The notes under the pieces are model-generated. The model did not search any database, was not told the DNA's origin, and saw only the letters and a list, made by a program, of their open reading frames with translations. Made by a program: the position numbers and the translations under genes. A stretch of DNA of 64,000 bases from Vibrio chagasii (lineage in GTDB: Bacteria > Pseudomonadota > Gammaproteobacteria > Enterobacterales > Vibrionaceae): NCBI GenBank assembly GCA_041879415.1, contig CP090852.1, positions 496,001-560,000 on the forward strand. The letters run 5' to 3'. Shown in pieces: positions 56,734 to 64,000 of this stretch (within the stretch, counting starts at the first letter, position 1; each line of letters begins with the position of its first letter).

Positions 56734-58551
56734 ATGAAAAAAGAGCGCATCCAATATTCTTTCGACGTGTGGCTGTTTATCCCAGATGAAGACAAGCTCA
56801 TCATGGATAATGAAGACGTGATTATCGATAATCGTTTGTCCAAGTTGTTAGACTTCTTCTGTCAGAACCCTAACATTGTGTTCTCACGCGATGAGCTCAT
56901 TAATGAGGTTTGGAATGGCTCGATCTTGACGGATCAAGTGATTACTCAAGCGATTTTTGAGCTGCGAAAAACCTTGAAATCGGCTGAACGACATTCGATG
57001 GGCTACATAATTACCGTCCCTAAACGAGGGTACAAGCTTGATGTCGAGGTGCGAAAAAATGTCCTAATTACCCCATCATTGCAGGTCAATACCGTTTCAA
57101 TCGATGAAGCTAGCACCATTGATACAGAGGATCACTCACCACAAACTAGCTCTTCTCAGAGTGAACCTTCTGCTGAACAAGGTAATGATGGCGCCCTAAA
57201 TGAAAGTGGAAAAGGCAGCGCTAATTTCACGCTACAAGACACTAGCATTCAAGGTAATCAAACCAACACGACACCAAGCTTGGCAAAGTCAAAAAGCAAT
57301 GACTCAGGCACATCAACACACTTCGAACAGCCCAATTCAAGCCATCAGACACAAACCTCATCAACAGCTCAACCTAAAGAAAAAACCGCAAAACCCTCCC
57401 CATTGGTTGTTGCCGTCGGGGCTTTGGCTGCAAGCGCTATCGTTATTGCCATTGGCGTGTTTTGGTGGTGGATCCAATCGCCGAACAAATCGTACAACAG
57501 TATTGATAGCTCCACCCTTGTGACCACAGAGCGAGCGTATTCCAGAAATCACGCTTCGGATTCTGACGCAAAGTCGAATGCCGTAACTAATCACCAAGTC
57601 ATTGAAGAGCATAAAGCACACGCTACGGTTCATTACTTATCACTCGAACCCCGTTACATCTACGTTAGAGTGGATGAGAATTTAAAAAACAATGCCTTTA
57701 TGCGCGGTATTGTCCATAAGTTGATGAGCTATGTTACGACCTACCGAAACTTTCGCATCATAGTGGATGAATCCTTGGTTCCTAACTCGGCAAACGTGGT
57801 CAGTTTTAAAAGCAAAACAGAGGGCGACAGAGAGTATCTCGATATCACTTATTTTAATCGCATCTCTAACTTCAAACATTTAGGGCGAGACTACCTGATT
57901 GATGCCTCTTCTCTACACAGCACGATGCGAACGATGCTCGATGACTTATTAGACTCATTTAATATCGACATTCAGAAAACCATCTTAAAGCAGCAAATCT
58001 CTGAGCTTCCAAAACAAGAAGTACCGTTGAGACTGGCACTTGAGTCTCTGGGCCTCACCTTTATGACTCTGGATAGAACAGACACCTTAAAGAAAATCAT
58101 CGAAGCCAACGAGCTTGAGCCTGATAACCACTTTCTAATGTCGAGTCGTTACTTGTATGAGCTTGCCGATATCTTTTTATTGAAGTCCTCTCAAAAAGAA
58201 CAGCTTGTCAAAAAGTTGAATAATCGGTTTGGGGAAAAACTACTTTCAGCGGGAATCAATCCAACGTCTTATCGAGTTTACGATGCACTGGCCGCCTATT
58301 CCCTCACACAAGATAATCCGAATGAAGCTGAGCGTTATATGACGTTAATACCAAGAAACGATTACAACGTCATGTCCACCATCATATTGGCCAAGCTAGA
58401 GGAATCAAAAGGCAACCCGGCAGCTGCAGAAGAGTATTACTACGAAACCATTTTAGAGTCTGGCTACCCGGTGGTTTTGAAGGTTGCACAAACCTTATTC
58501 TTCAATAGCAATATATCTGAGATAGAATCGAAACTGGAAGTCGCCAAGTAA
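56734..58551 (+). CDS. CadC/ToxR-like membrane-anchored transcription regulator
   Basis: A 605-residue protein with an OmpR/PhoB-type winged helix at the N-terminus (about residues 10-105; LSKLLDFFCQNPNIVFSRDELINEVW and GYIITVPKRGYKL), a long Ser/Thr/Asn/Gln-rich linker (about 115-220), one membrane segment (about 223-248; PLVVAVGALAASAIVIAIGVFWWW) and a large periplasmic part with repeat-like helices. This is the CadC/ToxR layout, in which the periplasmic domain senses a signal and the cytoplasmic domain binds DNA. Target genes are unknown; the nearest are the convergent pldA genes. A strong terminator follows. Confidence 0.9.
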   Translation: MKKERIQYSFDVWLFIPDEDKLIMDNEDVIIDNRLSKLLDFFCQNPNIVFSRDELINEVWNGSILTDQVITQAIFELRKTLKSAERHSMGYIITVPKRGYKLDVEVRKNVLITPSLQVNTVSIDEASTIDTEDHSPQTSSSQSEPSAEQGNDGALNESGKGSANFTLQDTSIQGNQTNTTPSLAKSKSNDSGTSTHFEQPNSSHQTQTSSTAQPKEKTAKPSPLVVAVGALAASAIVIAIGVFWWWIQSPNKSYNSIDSSTLVTTERAYSRNHASDSDAKSNAVTNHQVIEEHKAHATVHYLSLEPRYIYVRVDENLKNNAFMRGIVHKLMSYVTTYRNFRIIVDESLVPNSANVVSFKSKTEGDREYLDITYFNRISNFKHLGRDYLIDASSLHSTMRTMLDDLLDSFNIDIQKTILKQQISELPKQEVPLRLALESLGLTFMTLDRTDTLKKIIEANELEPDNHFLMSSRYLYELADIFLLKSSQKEQLVKKLNNRFGEKLLSAGINPTSYRVYDALAAYSLTQDNPNEAERYMTLIPRNDYNVMSTIILAKLEESKGNPAAAEEYYYETILESGYPVVLKVAQTLFFNSNISEIESKLEVAK

Positions 58552-58554
58552 TGT

Positions 58555-58583
58555 AAACACCGCCGTTATCGGCGGTGTTTCTC
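58555..58583. terminator. Bidirectional terminator between the CadC-like gene and pldA
   Basis: Perfect 11-bp stem AAACACCGCCG (58555-58565) and CGGCGGTGTTT (58570-58580) with loop TTAT; T-rich on both exits. Confidence 0.9.
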
Positions 58584-58609
58584 TTTGCAACACAACTCTA
58601 AACATTGCT

Positions 58610-59644
58610 CTATAACGCATTAGTAAGAAGAACACCGACACCGATCCGCTCGCTGTTATAGTCATAATCAATTAAGCTCTCACCATACCCCTTGTAGTAC
58701 TGCACATAGCCTTTTAGTCGCCCAAACAGAGGAAAACTCAGCGAGGTTTGAACGCCGCCATAGCCGGTTTGAAAGTTGTAGCGGCCTAGTGCTGAGAGTT
58801 CAAACGCCTCCCATTTATAAGCCCCCGACAACTCATAGTGACCTAAGTAATCTTCAATGTCTGGATTGTCGTCACTGCTGCTAGATTCCGGAATACGATA
58901 CCAAGGCTGTAGATAAACTAAGAAGTCATCTTGTATGTATCCTACCCCTGTATAGACTCGGTTCCAGCTGCGACTAAGATCCTCAGTTCTACCATTCGAT
59001 TCATGCTCTAGACCGAATCGAGAGAACCAGACACCATCACTCGATTCAATATTCAAAGGCATTTCATAAAACAATTCCGGACGGTAGTTTGTCTCTCTAA
59101 ACGGTGCTGAAATATCGGACGAATACGCCTGCCAAAATGATTTCATCGTAAAACCAAAATAGATTTTGTCCTCTTGATTAAACACACCACTGTCCATGAC
59201 AGGAATTTTAAAGCTTACCTGTAGCTTAATCTCTTCGTCGCTCAGATCATCGGCTTTACCGCCAAATCGCTCATCTCCGTACGGCTCAGTATTGACGCTC
59301 GTCATGTGGGTAATGGGCAAAATATAATTCAAACGATATGGCGTTATCACAAATGGGTTATCTTCTGTTGTGTACTCCAATTTCAAACGCGAGATCTTTT
59401 GCTCTGGTGACCTTTCAGGTGAACCTGCATTTGCTTCGTTGTCTTGAGTCTTATTCTCAGCATCAGTCTTCAAAGCAGCGCACTGTTCTTTTAGCCATTC
59501 GATATTTTGTTGGCTTTTCGCTTCAGATAATGCGGTCAGAATACACTGCTCATAATTATCGTCGCTCGCGAATACCGAACAACTCACACCGATAACCAGC
59601 ATCATTAACGTCATTTGGCTACAGAGTTTGTTTTTACGCTTCAT
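58610..59644 (-). CDS. pldA: Outer membrane phospholipase A
   Basis: A 344-residue outer-membrane beta-barrel enzyme. A signal peptide (MKRKNKLCSQMTLMMLVIGVSCSVFA) is followed by a spacer of about 70 residues and the 12-strand barrel. The active site is complete: EHESNG gives His214 and Ser216, and SRSWNR gives Asn228, matching the His142-Ser144-Asn156 triad of E. coli OMPLA in spacing. It hydrolyses phospholipids in the outer leaflet with Ca2+. The N-terminal extension is longer than in E. coli. It is four bases after a lipoprotein gene, so the two are co-expressed. Confidence 0.93.
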   Translation of the reverse strand: MKRKNKLCSQMTLMMLVIGVSCSVFASDDNYEQCILTALSEAKSQQNIEWLKEQCAALKTDAENKTQDNEANAGSPERSPEQKISRLKLEYTTEDNPFVITPYRLNYILPITHMTSVNTEPYGDERFGGKADDLSDEEIKLQVSFKIPVMDSGVFNQEDKIYFGFTMKSFWQAYSSDISAPFRETNYRPELFYEMPLNIESSDGVWFSRFGLEHESNGRTEDLSRSWNRVYTGVGYIQDDFLVYLQPWYRIPESSSSDDNPDIEDYLGHYELSGAYKWEAFELSALGRYNFQTGYGGVQTSLSFPLFGRLKGYVQYYKGYGESLIDYDYNSERIGVGVLLTNAL

Positions 59645-59648
59645 AGCC

Positions 59649-60329
59649 TTAACCTTGCTTTGTGTTTAGGTAAGTCACCTCAAAAGCAAAGTCGACCGCC
59701 TGCTTAGTGATTTGATCGACATTCTTATCAAGCATCTCGATCGTTATCGCTGATTTATCATTTTCTAGAACACCATTATCATTCACCACGAAGATACGGC
59801 GCCCTACCAACTCAGCAGAATCATGGTCCTTTAGGTCTACGCTTGCGAGCACTCGAATTGAACGATCACGAGTACCAACCGCGTATTTGATAGCGCCAAT
59901 GATAGAGCCAACCGGAATAAACTCTGTGACGTGAATGTCCTCAGGAATATCGTCAATGCCATACAAAGTGACGCTGATATCCAGCATTTTGTTTTCTAAG
60001 AACTTGTTCTCGTACCCCTGTAATTTAAGCTCAAGTTTCTCGTTCATACTGGTAAGGATCTGCGCTTTGAACTCTTTCTGTACCGTCTTCGAGACACGTT
60101 TATCGATGCCAGAACTTTTAATCTCAACACTATTGAATTTGAACTGATTAAAGTGGTGTGAAGCACTGTCCTTTGCCACCCAAGACATTCCCGCCATGTC
60201 GTCATCAAACTGACTATCCACAAAATAATGCTGGGAATCGACGCTTTTAACTTCTTCCCGATTTGGTATTGAACTTGCGCAGCCAACGGTGAACAACGCT
60301 AACAGTGGATATAGGTAATGTAATTTCAT
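59649..60329 (-). CDS. Lipoprotein, DUF3313-like, upstream of pldA
   Basis: A 226-residue protein with a lipoprotein signal (MKLHYLYPLLALFTVGCASS; Cys at residue 17). The mature part resembles DUF3313-type outer-membrane lipoproteins: FKFNSVEIKSSGIDKRVS, LDISVTLYGIDDIPEDIHV, and the GSIIGAIKYAVGTRDRSIRV segment. Function unknown. ATG 60329 with GAGG five bases upstream is chosen; the longest frame begins at 60362. It is coupled to pldA (four-base gap) and lies 89 bases after the RND pump gene. Confidence 0.8.
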   Translation of the reverse strand: MKLHYLYPLLALFTVGCASSIPNREEVKSVDSQHYFVDSQFDDDMAGMSWVAKDSASHHFNQFKFNSVEIKSSGIDKRVSKTVQKEFKAQILTSMNEKLELKLQGYENKFLENKMLDISVTLYGIDDIPEDIHVTEFIPVGSIIGAIKYAVGTRDRSIRVLASVDLKDHDSAELVGRRIFVVNDNGVLENDKSAITIEMLDKNVDQITKQAVDFAFEVTYLNTKQG

Positions 60330-60418
60330 GTGAACCTCTAATTTCCTGAATTTTGAGTGCACGAACCCCTAAGCGGCTAAGCTCATCAGTGGGATTCGTG
60401 TTGATTAAATTTTCTTGT

Positions 60419-63400
60419 TTATGACTGGTTTATTTGAACTGGCTTACTAGGCTCTTCGCTTGAATCATCATCCTGTTCCTTTGTGGTGTGGTCCGCCGCC
60501 AAATAGGTGTAGATCGTAGGGACAACAAACAAGGTAAACAGCGTGCCTACCGACATACCAACGGTGATAACCAAACCTATAGAGAAGCGACTTTGTGCTC
60601 CGGCACCACTTGCAATCAGTAGCGGCACAACACCGACGACCATAGCTGCGGTTGTCATCAGTACTGGGCGCATCCGCACTGTTGCTGAACGGATAGCGGC
60701 TTCGCGGCGGCTGCATTTCAATTGCTCTTGCATCTGGTTGGCGAACTCAACAATCAAGATACCGTGTTTACTGATAAGTCCGATTAAGGTGACCAATCCA
60801 ACCTCGGTGTAGATATTGAGCGTATCAATCCCCAAATACAGCGGCATTAAGGCACCAAAAATCGACAGCGGAACACTGGTTAATACCACCAGCGGATCGC
60901 GTAAGCTTTCGAACTGCGCAGCTAATACTAAGTAGATGATCACCAAGGCTAAGAAGAACGTCGTGACTAATGATGATCCTTCTTGCAAGAACTGACGAAG
61001 CTGTCCGGAGGTATCTGTGCTGTATGACTTAGGTAAGATCTGAGCGGCACCCTCTTCCATCACTTGGTAAGCTTCACCAATACTGATACCCGGCATCATT
61101 TTCGCTTCTATCATGGCACTGTTCAGTTGCTGGAATTGGTCCACTTTTGATGGTTGTACCGACTGGCTAATCTCAATTAAGGACGCTAATGGCACCATTT
61201 CCCCAGTGTTCGAACGTACGTAATAGTTCTTCAAGTCATTCCAAGAGTTACGATTTTCGTTCGGTACTTGAGTAATCACCTGATAACTACGTTGGTCCAT
61301 TGAGAAATAGTTCACGAAGCCTTCACTGATAAAGCGTGACAGCACCGTACCAACATCTTGAGCGCTGACATTCATTTGTGCCGCTTTATCTCGGTTTATA
61401 TGGATCTCAACTTGAGGCTTGTTGAAGTTAAGGTCATTCTGCACATAGATAAACTTACCGCTCTTCTCTGCATACTCTTTTAGCTTTTCAGCATACTGGT
61501 AAAGGTCTTGATAAGAACCCGTTGGCGTCTTCAATACCATTTGGAATGGTAAGCCTTGCGGTGTCCCTGGTAAGTCTGGTGGCGAGAAGGTATACACCTG
61601 CAAACCTGGTAAAACCGAACTCTCTTTTTGGAAACGTTGCATCACCTCTTTTGCGGTTGCTTTTCGTGAATCCCAATCTTTCAATACACCCAAACCAAAG
61701 AACGCATTGTTGTTCATGTAGCCGTTGTCTAGCATGGTCATTTCGACTTCGTCATTTTTTCCAATGGCGTCGATAAGAGCAGGCGTGAAGTGACGAATGT
61801 AATCAGTATTGGCTTGGGCCGGCCCTTGTCCCATCACGATCATTACGCCTTGATCTTCTTCCGGCGCTAATTCAGAAGCGGTATTCATGAACATGAACAC
61901 TAAGCTAATAAGCAGTGTTCCTACTACCGGCCAGATATAAACACGGTTATTCAGCACATGTTCTAACACCTTGCGGTAGCGCTCAGTCAAACCACCAATA
62001 ACCGCATCGATTTTCTTAACCAGTTTTCCATCCAAAATCGACTTATTGAGTAGTTTTGAACACATCATTGGTGTGAGCGTGAGTGCGATAAAACCAGAGA
62101 TCAAAACAGAGCCCGCTAAAGTGAAAGCAAACTCGGTAAACAGCTTACCGGTCAAGCCACCCATGAAGCCAATCGGCGCATACACCGCAGCCAAAGTAAT
62201 GGTCATGGCAATCACAGAGCCTGCAATTTCGCGCGCACTGTTGATAGCCGCTTTAATTGGATTAGTGCCATCCTCAAGGTGACGGAATGTGTTCTCTACG
62301 ACCACAATCGCATCATCCACCACCAAAGAGATCGCGAGCACCATTGCCAGTAACGTCAGCAAATTAATGCTAAAACCCATACTCAGCATGAAGAACATCG
62401 AGCCAATCAGGGACAATGGAATGGTCACCAACGGGATTAACATCGCACGCATCGAACCGAGGAACGCAAAGATGACAATCACAACGATCAGCGCTGCTTC
62501 CATCAAAGTCTTGGCTACTTCTTCAATTGATGTCTCAATGAACTTGGTTGAGTCGTATACCACGTCCGCTTTAATACCATCAGGTAAGCCCGCTTCTATC
62601 TGAGGTAATAAGTCATAGATACCTTCAACCACGGTTAATGGGTTAGATGTCGCGGTATTACTGATCGCCGTTGCTACTGTGGTCACGCCATTAAACTCAA
62701 CGTCCGAGTCATAAGTAGCCGCGCCCAACTCAATGGTGGCAACATCTTTCAAGTGCACCAGTTGCCCATCGTGGGCTTTGAGCGACATGTTTTTAAAATC
62801 AGCCACCGAGCTCGAGTCTGTATGAGCATTAATATCGACTTCGATATATGGGTTTTGTAACTTGCCGGCCGCGCTCACAATGTTATTTGCTCGCAGTGCA
62901 TTTTGTACATCGGTAGCTGTTAAACCATAAGACGCTAATTTTTGAGGTTTCAGCCAAATACGCATCGCAAAATCTTGCTGACCCAACATATCGACTTTAG
63001 ACACCCCTTCTACAGTAGAAAACGTCGGTTTAACCACTCGGCTCACATAGTCCGATACTTGCTCTGTTTTCAGTGTATCGCTTGAAAAAGAGACATACAG
63101 AATTGGGGATTGAGAAGTCGATTTAAGAATACTTGGATCCAAGACTCCAGAGGGCAGCTTGTATTTCACTTGCTGCACCAGAGACAAAATCTCCGTCAAT
63201 GCACCATCTGATGGGTATCCCAACTTCAAGTACACCGTAATCACCGATTTACCCAAGGCACTGTCTGATGTCATGTAGTCAATGCCCGCTGTTTGAGCAA
63301 TTTCAGCTTGTAGCGGCTGGGTCACATAACCTTGCACACTTGACGCACTGGCACCGGGATAGCTAGTGGTAATAGTGATCACACCCGTTTCAATTTCCGG

Positions 63401-63511
63401 GTACTGACGAACCTGCAGTGAAGTAAAAGCTTTAAGCCCCAGTACCAACAACACAAGGCTTAATACCGTCGCCAACACCGGACGTTTGATGAATACATCA
63501 GTAAATGTCAT
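60419..63511 (-). CDS. RND multidrug efflux pump, HAE1 (AcrB/MexF-like)
   Basis: A 1030-residue inner-membrane RND transporter. Typical features are MTFTDVFIKRPVLATVLSLVLLV, SYPGASASSVQGYVTQPLQ, and the proton-relay segment ISLVVDDAIVVVENTFRHL containing the paired Asp of the fourth membrane helix. It exports drugs, bile salts or other amphiphiles with an adaptor and a TolC-type channel. The partner adaptor is the upstream gene, nine bases away. Substrate is not predictable. Confidence 0.94.
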   Translation of the reverse strand: MTFTDVFIKRPVLATVLSLVLLVLGLKAFTSLQVRQYPEIETGVITITTSYPGASASSVQGYVTQPLQAEIAQTAGIDYMTSDSALGKSVITVYLKLGYPSDGALTEILSLVQQVKYKLPSGVLDPSILKSTSQSPILYVSFSSDTLKTEQVSDYVSRVVKPTFSTVEGVSKVDMLGQQDFAMRIWLKPQKLASYGLTATDVQNALRANNIVSAAGKLQNPYIEVDINAHTDSSSVADFKNMSLKAHDGQLVHLKDVATIELGAATYDSDVEFNGVTTVATAISNTATSNPLTVVEGIYDLLPQIEAGLPDGIKADVVYDSTKFIETSIEEVAKTLMEAALIVVIVIFAFLGSMRAMLIPLVTIPLSLIGSMFFMLSMGFSINLLTLLAMVLAISLVVDDAIVVVENTFRHLEDGTNPIKAAINSAREIAGSVIAMTITLAAVYAPIGFMGGLTGKLFTEFAFTLAGSVLISGFIALTLTPMMCSKLLNKSILDGKLVKKIDAVIGGLTERYRKVLEHVLNNRVYIWPVVGTLLISLVFMFMNTASELAPEEDQGVMIVMGQGPAQANTDYIRHFTPALIDAIGKNDEVEMTMLDNGYMNNNAFFGLGVLKDWDSRKATAKEVMQRFQKESSVLPGLQVYTFSPPDLPGTPQGLPFQMVLKTPTGSYQDLYQYAEKLKEYAEKSGKFIYVQNDLNFNKPQVEIHINRDKAAQMNVSAQDVGTVLSRFISEGFVNYFSMDQRSYQVITQVPNENRNSWNDLKNYYVRSNTGEMVPLASLIEISQSVQPSKVDQFQQLNSAMIEAKMMPGISIGEAYQVMEEGAAQILPKSYSTDTSGQLRQFLQEGSSLVTTFFLALVIIYLVLAAQFESLRDPLVVLTSVPLSIFGALMPLYLGIDTLNIYTEVGLVTLIGLISKHGILIVEFANQMQEQLKCSRREAAIRSATVRMRPVLMTTAAMVVGVVPLLIASGAGAQSRFSIGLVITVGMSVGTLFTLFVVPTIYTYLAADHTTKEQDDDSSEEPSKPVQINQS

Positions 63512-63520
63512 GGGATTTTC

Positions 63521-64000
63521 CTATTTACCTGGCTGCGCATGAGTAACAAGTGGTCGTTGATTGTTTACCAAAACCAAACCACCGTTTTTGAGCTGATGCT
63601 GATTTGAGGTCACCACCACATCCCCTTCTTTCAAGCCAGAAAGAACACCAACATAACCTCCCTGTTTGGGACCAATTTCCACTGTGCGCTGAACCACTTT
63701 ATATTCGTAAAATGGTGTTTCTGCCTTTTCTGAATCTTGCTTGCTTGAACTTGTGCTGGCTGAACTTGAAGCTCCAGAATTCGTGCTCACTTGTTTCGTT
63801 GAAGTATCTAGAACAAACACAGTATCGCCAGATAAGGTGTAGCTGATTGCCACGGATGGCACACTGATCACCGTGTTTGAATCGGAAGTGGTTAGTGTTG
63901 CATCCACATACATACCCGACTCCAACGGCACAGATTCAGTCGTCACAGCTCGTAATTCGATATTGTGTGTGTTCGCATCTGAACTAGGCTCAATAGCAGT
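63521..64000 (-). CDS. RND efflux membrane fusion protein (N-terminal part cut by window edge)
   Basis: The frame is open through to base 64000, so the gene starts beyond the window. The visible 159 residues are the C-terminal beta-barrel and membrane-proximal domains of an adaptor: ESGMYVDATLTTSDSNTVISVPSVAI, then FVLD...VVQRTVEIGPKQGGYVGVLSGLKEGDVVVTS. A Ser-rich insert (about 25 residues, SSASTSSSKQDSEKAE) interrupts the domain. It is nine bases upstream of the RND pump gene and forms its adaptor. Confidence 0.9.
   Translation of the reverse strand, partial: TAIEPSSDANTHNIELRAVTTESVPLESGMYVDATLTTSDSNTVISVPSVAISYTLSGDTVFVLDTSTKQVSTNSGASSSASTSSSKQDSEKAETPFYEYKVVQRTVEIGPKQGGYVGVLSGLKEGDVVVTSNQHQLKNGGLVLVNNQRPLVTHAQPGK

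Overview
The window reads as a chromosomal segment of a marine gammaproteobacterium, most likely a Vibrio or close relative. Pointers are a secreted GH18 chitinase, a BCCT transporter, a CadC/ToxR-like membrane regulator, an outer-membrane phospholipase A with the enterobacterial/Vibrio active-site layout, a VirK/YbjX protein and paired tRNA-Gly genes very like E. coli glyT. The genus is inferred from gene content only. No phage, insertion sequence, CRISPR array or replication origin was seen.

Layout. 1-2781: 5' part (minus strand) of a multidomain chitinase that runs off the left edge. 3.2-9.4 kb: BCCT transporter, a single-domain Rid protein, an RclC/YkgB-like membrane protein, two GNAT acetyltransferases, a 55-aa membrane miniprotein, a small lipoprotein and a protein made of three tandem Rid domains. 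9.8-12.1 kb: divergent yqhC/yqhD-like pair (AraC regulator and NADPH aldehyde reductase). 12.3-15.7 kb: polar amino-acid ABC importer with an internal hairpin after the binding-protein gene. 16-22 kb: ADP-ribosylglycohydrolase-like protein, a TonB receptor divergent from an AraC regulator across a Fur-like box, and a LysR/LysE pair. 22-29 kb: lipoprotein, VirK/YbjX protein, DUF1501/DUF1800 pair, two GNATs, YjdM zinc-ribbon protein and a ThrE-like exporter. 29.7-29.9 kb: two identical tRNA-Gly(UCC).

30.4-38.1 kb is a copper/silver detoxification operon read leftwards: Met/His/Cys-rich secreted protein, CusC-like outer-membrane factor, CusB-like adaptor carrying two C-terminal CusF-like domains, CusA-like RND pump and a CopI-like cupredoxin. 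A promoter with a 19-bp spacer and a dyad, typical of MerR/CueR control, lies directly upstream.

38.3-53.3 kb is the most unusual part. It holds a 3276-aa VCBS/cadherin-like/Ig-like repeat protein facing a three-gene type I secretion operon (ABC, ABC, HlyD). Both ABC subunits are degenerate. The first lacks a recognisable Walker A and Walker B. The second keeps Walker A but has Asn in place of the catalytic Glu and a broken signature motif. The repeat protein ends in a His/Asp-rich tail rather than RTX nonapeptides.

53.4-64 kb: CatB-like hexapeptide acetyltransferase, a possible 59-aa gene, an Old-Yellow-Enzyme oxidoreductase, an SDR-like NAD(P)-binding protein, a CadC-like regulator convergent with a lipoprotein-pldA pair, and an RND multidrug efflux pump whose adaptor gene runs off the right edge.
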